37,380 nucleotides of DNA from a virus, in IMG/VR virus record IMGVR_UViG_3300037246_001497, positions 1 to 37,380 of that record; one strand, given 5' to 3'. Made by a program: the position numbers and the translations under genes. The notes under the pieces were generated by a model, which had not been told where the DNA came from, did not search any database, and was given only the letters and a program-made list of their open reading frames with translations. This document shows positions 1 through 8,763 of the stretch, in pieces; positions within the stretch are counted from its first letter, which is position 1; each line of letters begins with the position of its first letter.

Positions 1-129
1 GATTTAAAATAAACCTCTTTACCGTTGCCGACAGAAGTATCCAAAACAATCACCTCGGTAGAGGTTTCCGAAGAAAGGGATAGTACACCGACAAAAGAAG
101 AAAAAACTACATCATAAGTGAATTTACAC
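1..129. repeat. terminal direct repeat, left copy (genome closure)
   Basis: Bases 1-129 recur at 37252-37380. The match is perfect for the first 126 bases, then C at 127 is T at 37378, and the last two bases agree. Because one open reading frame crosses the junction, this is most simply a circular or circularly permuted genome assembled with an overlap, giving a unit length of 37,251 bp. The repeat lies inside the fibre gene. Confidence 0.9.
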
Positions 130-695
130 CATGTATTCGGGTACATTCTTTCAGGTTTATTATTTTCTGAAATCTGCGAAGCCTCAGAGGATCCGGCAAA
201 AAAATTATAACCCAACTGTGAGCCAGACCCAATGGTAAAACCGCCAACAAGAACCCAAAGAGAACTAGAGTCAAAACCACCGTCATTGATAAAATTACCG
301 CCTACAGGGCTTGAGCGGTCTTGAACGTGGAAATTACCACTAAATATTGATAGCAATTCCTCTGAAGTGTAACCGCCGAAAGCTGTGTCATCTGGTGAAA
401 TTGTTATTTTCTCACCATCTACTAAACGAATACCGCCGACGCTATCAAGTGAAAGAAGTTTTCCAGAACTCATTAGAATATTCAAAAGAAAGGTTTTTGA
501 ACCGTTTATTGTCTGGGTACCCTCGATCAATACCTGTTTGGTGTCATCGGACCAATGTTTAAGGGCGCCGCCAGGTAGCTTTAAGCTTATTCTATCGTTT
601 ACATTATCATAGCCTTTCTGCTTCTCTTTGAGATTGGCCGCCAAAGCCGCCGGAGTATCGAAATACCTGATTAAATCTTTAAAATCGTTTGCCAT
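1..695 (-). CDS. tail fibre / receptor-binding protein, N-terminal part (continues at 37251)
   Basis: This is the 5' part of a gene cut by the window edge. It starts with ATG at 693-695 after a GAGG ribosome site (in TTGAGGTACTATT) and stays open to base 1. Joined through the terminal repeat to the segment ending at 36516 it gives 1431 bp, about 476 residues. The product begins MANDFKDLIRYFDTPAALAA and has glycine- and serine-rich beta segments (for example around GGNFINDGGFDSSSLWVLVGG), as in phage fibre proteins. It lies directly downstream of the large tail hub gene (25 bp gap) and upstream of a glycosyltransferase. The fibre role is inferred from position and composition; no receptor-binding domain was recognised. 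Confidence 0.6.
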   Translation of the reverse strand, partial: MANDFKDLIRYFDTPAALAANLKEKQKGYDNVNDRISLKLPGGALKHWSDDTKQVLIEGTQTINGSKTFLLNILMSSGKLLSLDSVGGIRLVDGEKITISPDDTAFGGYTSEELLSIFSGNFHVQDRSSPVGGNFINDGGFDSSSLWVLVGGFTIGSGSQLGYNFFAGSSEASQISENNKPERMYPNTWCKFTYDVVFSSFVGVLSLSSETSTEVIVLDTSVGNGKEVYFK

Positions 696-717
696 AATAG
701 TACCTCAATATATGTTT

Positions 718-3700
718 TTAACAATCCGATGGTTCTGTAATTGTATCGGGATTGGTTCCAAGTTCTGTTATCGTGTCTGGGCTCGTTCCTGTTTCAATTA
801 TTAAGCAGCCCCTAATATCTTCAATATCAGACGGTATAAGCGTCAATTCTAAAATAATAGTATCAGTGGGGGGGTTGATCTTAATTTTGCTTATATACCC
901 CTCTTTCTGTTCGCCTGCTGTGTGTTTCTTATCTCTGAAGGTCACGAAATCCAGTAATTCTAATTCCGCGTGTTCTGGTGTTATCGGAATGTGAAAATTG
1001 GCTATTTCTTTTTGTCTGGTGGACCATTCGGCTATGTGTTCAAGCAGCATTACCGGGCTAGAATACATTCCAGGGTCGGCTTTGAAATTTGACTCATCCA
1101 CAAACCATCTGCAATCGCCTAATCTTTTAGGTAACGGATTAACAACCAAAGTCTTTAAATAAGCTTGGTGGCAAGCGTTCCACATCTCAGAGGATCGGTT
1201 GTAGTCAGTCATTCCACCGGCGAAAGTAGTCCACAATTTAACCCTAGTTGAGTGAATCCTCATTGTGATAGGTCCAGTTTCCTCATCGCCATCCATAAAG
1301 CCAGATAAGTTTTCAAATGAAACTTGAATTTCGGCGGCTTGAACTGAAACGATTTCACCATAATCTATAATACCGTTTTCAGCTTCATAAGATACGATTA
1401 AACCCACAATAGCAAACTCAGAAGGCAAAGCGGCCCACTGGACAAGTACCTCAGAATTTCCGCTTGTATCTATCGAAAATACAGCTTTTATGGCTGCCGA
1501 ATCTTCAAAATCGTTAGCGCCATCTGTTGAAAGGTGTCTTTCTGGGAAAACTGGTTCATCTACTTTTTTAATAAAAACTGATTTATCAAATCTTTTTGCC
1601 GGTTCAATCCATTCATAATTTATTTCAAATTCATTATATACTTGATTTATATCTGATAGAATTATAGGGCTGATTGTACCTTGAACGACATTACCACTAG
1701 TATCGGAAAATTCAGCCACCGGTTCTGAGAAATCTCTAAATGCTTTGAATTTCCTTTTACCGTTTCGGCCTGGAAAAACACCCACAAAAGATTGTTGAGC
1801 CATTTCTTTTAAATAATTAAAACTTTTAGCCCTCTCGGTTATTTGTCTACCCGCGCCCCAGTTTTTTCTAGAATTAATACCAGTTAAATCGAAATCATCC
1901 CCATCTGTTAAGCCGTCATAAGTTTCTAGTATCTTGAGAAATATGTTATAAATATTAGTTGTTGGTTCGTTGCTTATATCAGTCTTTTCGCCAATTGTTT
2001 TAATAAAAATATCATCATTTTTTATTTTTATTAACTTTTCGCCCACAAAGCAAAGTTCTTTTATATCAAACGTGATATTATTATTTATTACTTTTAGTTC
2101 ATTTCCTCCAGTAAATGTAATCCTAACAGTAGGAAAGGCGCTAAACGCTATCGATGATCCATAAACCGCCGATAAATCCAGAATATCTTTTTTCGTTCCA
2201 AATAAAATATTGTCATCTTCAGGAATTGGCGGATCAAAGTATCCTTTTGGTATAAGATCCATTTTTTTAGTTTCACCAGAAGAAAAAACGACTTCTATTA
2301 ACGCCCCACCCTGCGCATCGGATGATTTAGCTGTTCTATTGTTTATATTTACAAAGCTATAATTTAACGATTGATTAGTTTCTTTGACATTGGCGGCCTG
2401 ACTTTTAACGCTCCAATCGGCCAATAAATAAAACTTATCATACTTAGTATTTATTAGATCAATTGGGAGTTCAACCTCAATAAAAAAAGAGAACCTACTC
2501 GATAAATGTGGCGGGGTCCACTGAAAAACTGCTTGATAGCCAGTGTCTTGGTCTTTGTCAATCAAATCAGGCAAAGGATGATTAACAAGAGGGAAAGTGT
2601 CAGATACAAGCTGATCACCATTTAACTGAGAGAAACTAGCTATTCTCACCGCATTTTTTGGAGTGAAAGGGAATAATTTTGAAAAAACACCCTCATTATC
2701 ATTTACATCTGTTAGCGCCGTTATGCCAGGGAACCCAAAAGATTTTATATTTTCAACGTCAGTCTCTTCTACAATTGAAGAAACATCCACATAGTCAAAA
2801 GCATCTTTATCGAAATGAGTCACTTGCTTTGTTCCGCCAAAATTATCGTTAGGGAACTCTGATATTTTATCATTAGACGATATATATATATTTTCAAAGT
2901 CGAATATTTCGACCCATGTACCGATCTGAAACTTAAATTCAAAATCACCTAATTGCGGAAGAGGTACTATTTCAGATTCTCCCGCATTAGAATCAATCTC
3001 TAATTTTAAATATTTATTCCCGTCACTAACAAATGAAACCTCCGCTATTTTTTTGATTTTAAATGAATCTTCAGAACCGCCTTCTAGAACGAACTTAAGG
3101 AACTTCCCGACAAAATTTTCTTCTCCCTTAAGAGAGCCTATATTAATTTGCACTTCAATTGAGGTTACATTACCGTCACTATCCTTAATCTGCTCATAAT
3201 CAGTGACATAAGTCGTTTTCCTCTCTTGTCCATTTATTATAGCTACCGTTAGGTTATTACTTTTTGATTGAATGTTAATTAATTTCGCGTTGTTTTGATA
3301 TCCAAGAGTAATAGGTATCGGCTGACCAATAGATTTTTTGATTACATCAGGAAAAGAGGTTTCGTTAACCGTATTAGGCGGCAAAACCTTATGAGCATTT
3401 TGGAAGTTATCCTGACAAATAAGGTCGATTTTAGTTTCATTATAAGAATATTTTTGAACTATTCCCGTCCAAACATTATAAAAAACATTGTCTATCACCA
3501 CATAATAACGAATAGTACGGTTTAACATAAAGAATTTTTCATCGTCAATTATATCAAAAAGCGGTTGCCCCTCGAAAGTACCGGATTCAATCTTTATGTT
3601 GTCCAGTGAGAAATTTACACCAGACAAAGAGCCATAGTCACCCGAGGTAAGTACGTTTATAATCCTCACTGGGCTACCTAGAGAGCCTCTAGAAGAGATA

Positions 3701-4023
3701 ACACCCTCGCCCCACTTGATTGCATTAGCCGTACTTAGTTCGCCGGTAGGGACCACTGTAGACCCATCGTAATTAGGCCGACCTGTTATTATACGAAAAG
3801 CAGAACCACCGGCCCCGCCATTAAGCAGAACATCGTTAAATAAGCCAATTACTGGTTCGTCGGGAATATCGGTATTGTCAGATATGTCAATTTCAATTGC
3901 ATAATTGATTACGTGTGAGGTAGATATCGTCGGGGGATCGCCTGATATCATCGACTCAATTATCTGAGGGTCGAAATATTCGTTAGGATTAGCTTTTAAG
4001 CCGGACGGTTCTATTTCTGGCAT
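718..4023 (-). CDS. large tail hub / tail-tip protein (1101 aa)
   Basis: This is the largest gene of the genome. Its place at the end of the tail cluster, just before the fibre, and its size fit a central tail hub or host-specificity protein. Residues roughly 100-260 hold a beta-rich segment followed by VLPPNTVNETSFPDVIKKSI and IGQPIPITLGYQ, a pattern common in hub proteins of environmental siphophages. The last third (from about KRKFKAFRDFSEPVAEFSD to GYISKIKINPPTDTIILELT) looks like the baseplate-hub beta domains that end such proteins. The extreme C-terminus carries a tandem decapeptide, GTSPDTITEL then GTNPDTITEP. The stop codon of the preceding gene abuts its ATG (TAAATG). The hub assignment rests on context and general resemblance. 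Confidence 0.6.
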   Translation of the reverse strand: MPEIEPSGLKANPNEYFDPQIIESMISGDPPTISTSHVINYAIEIDISDNTDIPDEPVIGLFNDVLLNGGAGGSAFRIITGRPNYDGSTVVPTGELSTANAIKWGEGVISSRGSLGSPVRIINVLTSGDYGSLSGVNFSLDNIKIESGTFEGQPLFDIIDDEKFFMLNRTIRYYVVIDNVFYNVWTGIVQKYSYNETKIDLICQDNFQNAHKVLPPNTVNETSFPDVIKKSIGQPIPITLGYQNNAKLINIQSKSNNLTVAIINGQERKTTYVTDYEQIKDSDGNVTSIEVQINIGSLKGEENFVGKFLKFVLEGGSEDSFKIKKIAEVSFVSDGNKYLKLEIDSNAGESEIVPLPQLGDFEFKFQIGTWVEIFDFENIYISSNDKISEFPNDNFGGTKQVTHFDKDAFDYVDVSSIVEETDVENIKSFGFPGITALTDVNDNEGVFSKLFPFTPKNAVRIASFSQLNGDQLVSDTFPLVNHPLPDLIDKDQDTGYQAVFQWTPPHLSSRFSFFIEVELPIDLINTKYDKFYLLADWSVKSQAANVKETNQSLNYSFVNINNRTAKSSDAQGGALIEVVFSSGETKKMDLIPKGYFDPPIPEDDNILFGTKKDILDLSAVYGSSIAFSAFPTVRITFTGGNELKVINNNITFDIKELCFVGEKLIKIKNDDIFIKTIGEKTDISNEPTTNIYNIFLKILETYDGLTDGDDFDLTGINSRKNWGAGRQITERAKSFNYLKEMAQQSFVGVFPGRNGKRKFKAFRDFSEPVAEFSDTSGNVVQGTISPIILSDINQVYNEFEINYEWIEPAKRFDKSVFIKKVDEPVFPERHLSTDGANDFEDSAAIKAVFSIDTSGNSEVLVQWAALPSEFAIVGLIVSYEAENGIIDYGEIVSVQAAEIQVSFENLSGFMDGDEETGPITMRIHSTRVKLWTTFAGGMTDYNRSSEMWNACHQAYLKTLVVNPLPKRLGDCRWFVDESNFKADPGMYSSPVMLLEHIAEWSTRQKEIANFHIPITPEHAELELLDFVTFRDKKHTAGEQKEGYISKIKINPPTDTIILELTLIPSDIEDIRGCLIIETGTSPDTITELGTNPDTITEPSDC

Positions 4024-4818
4024 TTAATCCGCCATTCGTAATCGTATTTTCTTAGTCCTAGAGCCTGGGGCGCTAAATTTATAAATAATCATAGTCCCAT
4101 TCGTGTCGGCTGCCGATAAATCGATCTTATAATCACCGTCGCTTATTTCTGTCGCGGGTGTATTAGTCATTGAAACAAAAGCACCACCATCAATTGACCT
4201 TTCGCAAAGAGGCGTTTTTAACAAAGCCGGTGAAACATCGTCCGAATCTAGCACCAATCCAAAAGAAAAATCTGGAGAGGCTGTATTTTTCTGGAACAAT
4301 CCGGGTAATGCGTCAGTTTTGATTTTAATATCATCCAATTTGGTGCTAGATGTTGCCTGGTTTCCTATTATAGTATCTTGTTTTGCCTCGGTAGCGTCAC
4401 CGAATCCAGTGGCTGTTTGCCATGAACCGGCCCCGTGAGCTGATTCTAATTCTGATAAAATTGTAGCTACTATTGTAGATGTATCAATAAAGGCTGGTAT
4501 TGTTCCGTCCTCTCTAGAGTTTGTATTTACCGCCTGATTGCCTACAATCACCTTATGGATCTCGTAAGTTTCCTCTGTAAGGTCGGCCCCACCGTTAGAT
4601 GTGAAACGCCAAAGACCGTCGGCGATATGCACTAAATTCACAAAAAGCTCACCAACAGAAGTGAAAGTCCCGGGGCCATTATCTAAATATCTATTGTTCG
4701 ATACTTTCCTGATAGACACTTGAGCCGTTGATAAACCCGAAGTAATACCAACCTTTTGATTGTTTTGTAGCTCCAGGCTTACGGCGACATTTGATCCGCT
4801 TCTCTTGATAACACTCAT
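4024..4818 (-). CDS. putative tail/baseplate structural protein (264 aa)
   Basis: The protein has an N-terminal beta domain (about residues 1-115), a middle stretch with HGAGSWQTATGFGDATEAKQ, a motif often seen in phage fibre and baseplate proteins, and a C-terminal beta domain ending in basic residues (KKIRLRMAD). It has no membrane segment or catalytic motif. Translation starts at an ATG after AAAAAGGTTTAATT. It lies between the hub gene and a DUF4376-like gene in the late operon, so a virion role is likely. The exact structure it joins is not shown. Confidence 0.5.
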   Translation of the reverse strand: MSVIKRSGSNVAVSLELQNNQKVGITSGLSTAQVSIRKVSNNRYLDNGPGTFTSVGELFVNLVHIADGLWRFTSNGGADLTEETYEIHKVIVGNQAVNTNSREDGTIPAFIDTSTIVATILSELESAHGAGSWQTATGFGDATEAKQDTIIGNQATSSTKLDDIKIKTDALPGLFQKNTASPDFSFGLVLDSDDVSPALLKTPLCERSIDGGAFVSMTNTPATEISDGDYKIDLSAADTNGTMIIYKFSAPGSRTKKIRLRMAD

Positions 4819-4830
4819 AATTAAACCTTT

Positions 4831-5397
4831 TTACCTGTCGTCAGTTATTGCGTCCACTGCAGCTTCATCGACAGCATCATTAACTTGAATCTTTATATCT
4901 CTGCCAGTATCTAAATGGGATTTTTTAGTGCCTAGCCCGTCTAAATGGTAAGCGTTTAGTTCTGACGTACTATTTACATCGTACCCATAATCGTCATCTT
5001 GAGTTATTGTAAGCGGATAATTAATAGCACCCACCTCAGAACTAGCGGATTTAGCCCCAGTACCATTTATTTGGGCCTCTGGAGAAAGAGAGAATTTTTT
5101 TCCATTATGCGTAAAACCATTGGAAATTAACTTACTTGTTTTAACATCAATTTTTTTCTTTCTCTTCTTCTTGTATCCGACAAGTTTTTCAGGTGCCGTT
5201 TCTACAACAGTTTCCCAAGACACTCCGTTCCATTTTTCATGGTCGGCAGTATCGTCATTTTTTTTGCAAGCTGCCGTGTAAGTAACATCAACTCTTTCGG
5301 TTTCATTAGCTGAATCGAACGATCCATCATTAGTAAAATCACAAAACCCTTTTCTTAAAAGAACCCCAGTCGCAGTTTCAATTACTCCATTCATCAT
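4831..5397 (-). CDS. DUF4376-like fibre-associated protein (188 aa)
   Basis: The first half is unrecognised and contains a lysine-rich run (VGYKKKRKKKIDVKTSKL). The second half follows the DUF4376 pattern found in tail-fibre assembly or fibre-attached proteins: NGFTHNGKKFSLSPEAQ, a dipping YPLTITQDDDYGYDV segment, and a helical end with DIKIQVNDAVDEAAVDAI. It overlaps the end of the upstream cysteine-cluster gene by 4 bp (ATGA), showing translational coupling. A fibre chaperone or fibre component are both possible. Confidence 0.45.
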   Translation of the reverse strand: MMNGVIETATGVLLRKGFCDFTNDGSFDSANETERVDVTYTAACKKNDDTADHEKWNGVSWETVVETAPEKLVGYKKKRKKKIDVKTSKLISNGFTHNGKKFSLSPEAQINGTGAKSASSEVGAINYPLTITQDDDYGYDVNSTSELNAYHLDGLGTKKSHLDTGRDIKIQVNDAVDEAAVDAITDDR

Positions 5398-5723
5398 AAA
5401 AACCCCACCATGTTATTTTCTCTCATTTCTAAACATCGAGCAGAACCTTTTTCAAATTGCTTACATTTGTCTGGTCTAGTCGAATAAATTTCACACTTAA
5501 CACTTTCGCCTATAACTCCGCTAAGAGCCTTACAACAAAATCCACCATTACAAGGTTTAAATCCCATGTGGTTTTTTTGCCATTCAAATTTAGATTTATA
5601 TACATCAGGTATCTTGCCCCACTCATCATTAGTTGCGTAGACTCTTAAATTAATATCAGTCTTGTCAGTGCAGCAAATACCGCATGTAACACAATCAAGC
5701 TCTTCTAAGTTAGAGATTGTCAT
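5394..5723 (-). CDS. YkgJ-like cysteine-cluster (Zn/Fe-binding) protein (109 aa)
   Basis: Ten cysteines are arranged as in the YkgJ / CxxCxxCC family (PF03692): C11, C14, C17 and C18 in CVTCGICC, C58, C63 and C64 in CNGGFCC, C77, then RPDKC87 and C97. The motif EIYSTRPDKCKQFEKG is the family signature 'IY..RP..C..F'. Members are thought to chelate zinc or an iron-sulphur cluster; biochemical roles are poorly known. The gene overlaps both neighbours (14 bp upstream, 4 bp downstream), so it is a genuine part of the tail operon and not a passenger in an intergenic gap. It could mature or cap a metal-containing tail protein, but that is speculation. Confidence 0.7.
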   Translation of the reverse strand: MTISNLEELDCVTCGICCTDKTDINLRVYATNDEWGKIPDVYKSKFEWQKNHMGFKPCNGGFCCKALSGVIGESVKCEIYSTRPDKCKQFEKGSARCLEMRENNMVGFL

Positions 5724-6453
5724 GATACCCTATTACTGATAAATCTAATTCATCATCATTATCCTCAACTTGATAATCTAAACTTTGAGCTGCATTTGTT
5801 ATCGGCTCTATGACCCCATACCCTTCTCTATTTTTATCTCCTTGCAGGTGTATTTTAAATCCAAGATCCGTAAGAGAAGATCCTGTTGGCCGTAATGTTG
5901 CAAAATCATTTTTATCGTCTGCTTCATAATTAAAAGCTAATATCGGAGCTGTGGAAGTAACAGGCATAAACGCTGACAGGCTTACAGCAGTATAAGACGT
6001 TGCTGACCCATTTGTTAGCACTCGTAATGTAGTTTCGTTAGTCAAATAAACCATGCGCCTATTGTTAGCGTTACCTTCTTGCGTAAAGTTTAATATATTA
6101 CTACTACTGTTATTTCTTACAGCTCCCACTCTTCTAAAATACTGGTAGCCTGCCGGCAATGTAGGGGTTGTTTGGTTTGTTGATAGTATGCCTGCGACCC
6201 CAGAAGAACCAGAAATAATATAACATGTGTAAAGCGTGTTTGCTGCTTCTGATCCTGTATCTAAGCCCCCTGCTCCTGAAGTGGAAATATCTACCGTTAG
6301 AGGGCTGGGATTTATAACATTGACAGAATCAGTGCTATCTCTACATTCTCCGACCCCTATAGATATTTGCCCGCTATTTATCCTCGTCAGTTTTAAATAG
6401 TTAAAGTTTCCTGGGGGAAGTATTAAAGGATCGCCACCAATTCTAGTACTCAT
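5710..6453 (-). CDS. putative tail fibre/appendage protein (247 aa)
   Basis: The protein contains GAGGLDTGSEAANTLYTCYI followed by LSTNQTTPTLPAGYQYFRRV, a pair of motifs recurrent in phage tail-fibre proteins ('GLDTGs.aa.T.Y..Y.I ... P.LP.GY...R.VG'). It is rich in Ser, Thr and Asn, with predicted beta structure and no cysteine network or membrane segment. The ATG follows TTGAGGTCCGTAA, and the 3' end overlaps the YkgJ-like gene by 14 bp. The fibre role is inferred from the motifs and from the operon. Confidence 0.55.
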   Translation of the reverse strand: MSTRIGGDPLILPPGNFNYLKLTRINSGQISIGVGECRDSTDSVNVINPSPLTVDISTSGAGGLDTGSEAANTLYTCYIISGSSGVAGILSTNQTTPTLPAGYQYFRRVGAVRNNSSSNILNFTQEGNANNRRMVYLTNETTLRVLTNGSATSYTAVSLSAFMPVTSTAPILAFNYEADDKNDFATLRPTGSSLTDLGFKIHLQGDKNREGYGVIEPITNAAQSLDYQVEDNDDELDLSVIGYHDNL

Positions 6454-6764
6454 TTACGGACCTCAATTTTTAAAGAATCTATCTGGCTTTGTAAAAAGTC
6501 TAGTTTCTCGAAATGAACTGAATCAATTTTTTTCACAATCGGCTTACCTTGGTTAATCACAATCTCTTTGACCGGGCCTCTAATTATTGGTAAAATAGTT
6601 TTTTGGCCTATAGGTATGATAACTAAAGTTGTAATAGTAGAACCGAAAAATAAGAAAGTACCCCCAACAGACACGACAACGCTCCAATTTTTCAGTAAAA
6701 GAGTAAAAAGCGACCAGATATAGGTAAACGCTTCTCTGTGTCCGATTTTCTTTTGATTAGTCAT
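6450..6764 (-). CDS. small membrane protein, holin or signalling partner candidate (104 aa)
   Basis: A hydrophobic segment spans about residues 30-53 (WSVVVSVGGTFLFFGSTITT and on), possibly with an earlier weaker one around 14-25. A soluble C-terminal tail follows, ending in an amphipathic helix (FEKLDFLQSQIDSLKIEVRK). It overlaps the genes on both sides by 4 bp and forms a tight trio with the membrane-anchored coiled-coil protein and the CheY-like receiver upstream. A holin is one reading, but the endolysin lies far away in another operon, so a membrane partner of the receiver is equally open. Confidence 0.45.
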   Translation of the reverse strand: MTNQKKIGHREAFTYIWSLFTLLLKNWSVVVSVGGTFLFFGSTITTLVIIPIGQKTILPIIRGPVKEIVINQGKPIVKKIDSVHFEKLDFLQSQIDSLKIEVRK

Positions 6765-7105
6765 TCCATTAATCCCGGTATTTTGTAAGGGTCAGTCCCG
6801 TCTTTTTGGATCAAGTAAATTAAACAGTTATTTATTCTAGTGAACCTTTTATCACCAACAGTTAAATTTTCTTGTATCTCTTTTACATCGTTTTTAACGC
6901 CTTGAACCTCATCTCCTATTCTGGTTTTAAAATCGACCATATCTTTTTTGTCAACTTTTAGATTTAAAGCTTTGATTAAGTTTGTATGATTTAGTGTGTT
7001 CTTGTTGAATAAATAATTCCAACCCCAAGAAAAAGCTTTTTGAAAAACGGTCAAAGCAAATAAAATGAGCGCCACGGTCAAAGGGCTTATTGTTATTTCT
7101 TTCAT
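6761..7105 (-). CDS. membrane-anchored coiled-coil protein (114 aa)
   Basis: An N-terminal membrane segment (about residues 8-22, PLTVALILFALTVFQ) is followed by an amphipathic region with heptad character (about 45-85, including DFKTRIGDEVQGVKNDVKEI). There is no cleavage site or lipobox. The start ATG overlaps the stop of the CheY-like gene (ATGA), and the 3' end overlaps the next membrane gene by 4 bp, so the three are probably made together. The pattern resembles phage spanin/holin-region proteins, but no family was recognised. Confidence 0.5.
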   Translation of the reverse strand: MKEITISPLTVALILFALTVFQKAFSWGWNYLFNKNTLNHTNLIKALNLKVDKKDMVDFKTRIGDEVQGVKNDVKEIQENLTVGDKRFTRINNCLIYLIQKDGTDPYKIPGLME

Positions 7106-7464
7106 TCATTTACCTCTAGCACTCCCATTTCAAATAATACTCGCTCGATCTCAACTTTATCCGCTCCACCATCCAAAAAGTGCTTGCAGCCCCGCTGCTT
7201 TGTCCCAACCTCTGCCCCTGGGTCTAATAAATACGACATCACGACAGTTTTTTCCTTTTGCTCATCAGTCATTCTTTCGAGAACCCCAAAACCGTCTAGT
7301 ATCGGCATTTGGAGGTCAAGAAATATTAGTTCATAATCATTTTCTAAAAGCTTCAATCCTTGTACGCCATCATAGGCAGAGTCAAAGCTTATTTTGTTTT
7401 TAAATTTGTGCTTTAATACAGTATGATAATCCTTTTGGTCATTTATGATCAGAGCTTTCAACAT
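7102..7464 (-). CDS. CheY-like response-regulator receiver domain (120 aa)
   Basis: This single-domain protein has the receiver fold pattern. A hydrophobic strand ends in N8-D9 of the acidic pocket, the phospho-acceptor is D50 in LIFLDLQMPILDGFGVLERM, and S77 sits at the switch Thr/Ser position in VVMSY. The usual Lys-Pro after the fifth strand is not clear: the region reads GCKHFLDGGADK, so K94 or K103 may replace it, or the site may be degenerate. Length is normal for a receiver without an output domain. It lies inside the late tail operon, 3 bp after the beta-helix gene and overlapping the next membrane gene. No histidine kinase is encoded in the genome, so any phosphodonor would come from the host. 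Confidence 0.8.
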   Translation of the reverse strand: MLKALIINDQKDYHTVLKHKFKNKISFDSAYDGVQGLKLLENDYELIFLDLQMPILDGFGVLERMTDEQKEKTVVMSYLLDPGAEVGTKQRGCKHFLDGGADKVEIERVLFEMGVLEVNE

Positions 7465-7467
7465 TTA

Positions 7468-8394
7468 TCATATCCCTATGAAAATACCTGTATGAATAGA
7501 TCCGCCGCCAACGCCACCCGCTGAAGGAGGGGGAAAGGGTTCTGGTTGATGAATTCCCATTGGGAAGATATCGCCCATAGGGTTCTGATCCACGTCCTCA
7601 GTGAAAAAAGCTGATAAATCTAAACCAACATTCCACAGGACAGAGCTTGAATCTATATGAAAATCCACTCCGTCATTTACAAAATTCATGCTCGCTAGCG
7701 TTTGGTTTATAAGAGAGCCTGCACCCGGAGCGGTGGCATCTGTCGAACAGTTATTACTTCCTGTAACTACACCATTAAAATCATTGAAAACAGTATTAAT
7801 AGCCACGCAATTATTGCATATAAGAGTCGTAAAAGCATCATGTGTAAACCCATTATCATCGCAACCATACGCAATACAATTATAAGCATAAAAAGTATTA
7901 TTAGCATTGAATCCTTGGAATCCGTTTCCATTAGGGGCGTTTGCAATGCAATTTATAGCTCGACCATGTCCTGTAAACACAAAAGCACCTTTTGAGTTAA
8001 ATAATCCTTTAGATCTACATCTTAAGAAAAGAGTGTTGTTCGCATTAGCGTCTATCCTAAACCCTCTCTGTACGGTAGCAGTATATGTAAGTTGAATATC
8101 TCTTATCTGGCAATAATCAGAAGTTATCTTAAACCCATCTCCATTAAATAAATTGTTAATCACTATAACTCCACCATCCATAATACCAGCGGACTCGGCA
8201 CCACTTGCGGCTCTCACGATAATATGATCGTCTGCCGACTCGTTCGCAAACCCATCAATATTGACTATTTCGTTATAGCTACCCGCTTCCATAACAACCT
8301 CATGTACCCCTTGTCCGGACAAATTGGGAGGGATAGCGGCTATAGCAGCCCCTAAGGTTGCATAAACACTAGGTACATCATAGATAGTGGACAT
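7468..8394 (-). CDS. right-handed beta-helix tail appendage / depolymerase-like protein (308 aa)
   Basis: Repeated short strands with Asn and Cys ladders (for example CRSKGLFNSKGAFVFTGHGR, YNCIAYGCDDNGFTHDAF, CNNCVAINTVFNDFNGVV) are typical of parallel beta-helix proteins such as pectate-lyase-like tailspikes. The N-terminus has the YATLGAAIAAIP motif often found before such helices, and the C-terminus is a glycine/proline-rich linker (PFPPPSAGGVGGG). No catalytic residues can be assigned. The gene is in the tail operon, starting at an ATG after GAGGTTTAA. A polysaccharide-binding or degrading appendage is the best guess. Confidence 0.65.
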   Translation of the reverse strand: MSTIYDVPSVYATLGAAIAAIPPNLSGQGVHEVVMEAGSYNEIVNIDGFANESADDHIIVRAASGAESAGIMDGGVIVINNLFNGDGFKITSDYCQIRDIQLTYTATVQRGFRIDANANNTLFLRCRSKGLFNSKGAFVFTGHGRAINCIANAPNGNGFQGFNANNTFYAYNCIAYGCDDNGFTHDAFTTLICNNCVAINTVFNDFNGVVTGSNNCSTDATAPGAGSLINQTLASMNFVNDGVDFHIDSSSVLWNVGLDLSAFFTEDVDQNPMGDIFPMGIHQPEPFPPPSAGGVGGGSIHTGIFIGI

Positions 8395-8763
8395 TTAAAC
8401 CTCAGTGAAAATAAAATTGGAAAAAGTTAACTGACCACCAAGGCCAGGATCAACGGGTCCACGTTCTGAAAGGGCTTCTAATTCACCTGAAGAAAAACAA
8501 TTTAGATCTACATTTGTTCTAGGTGTAAGTACAACGTCTTGCTCATCTTTGATTGGAGAGTTTAAATATTTTTCTATTTCTTCATGTTGTTCGGTTGTAA
8601 TGTCTACATCTTTCCAATAAAAAATTTCTTTCATTTTATCAGCAAGATCCCAATCACCACAGCAGTCACCACTGCATATCTGAACAACTCTTCCCACAAG
8701 TTTACCATTGGGTACGCCTTCAACAGAAGATAGGTTCCTAGAAATTAAAACAGTGTATATCAC
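8395..8763 (-). CDS. hypothetical late-operon protein (122 aa)
   Basis: I do not recognise the family. A cysteine patch (CSGDCCGDWDLADKMKEIFY, about residues 30-50) is followed by an acidic helical stretch. The ATG overlaps the last base of the upstream gene's stop (TAATG-type junction), and the 3' end abuts the beta-helix gene. Its position between small tail genes suggests a structural or assembly role. Confidence 0.5.
   Translation of the reverse strand: MIYTVLISRNLSSVEGVPNGKLVGRVVQICSGDCCGDWDLADKMKEIFYWKDVDITTEQHEEIEKYLNSPIKDEQDVVLTPRTNVDLNCFSSGELEALSERGPVDPGLGGQLTFSNFIFTEV

Noticed and set aside
1-129. Terminal repeats as long direct repeats of a mobile element
   Set aside because: They lie inside one gene that is open across the joined ends; circular closure of the assembly explains them.
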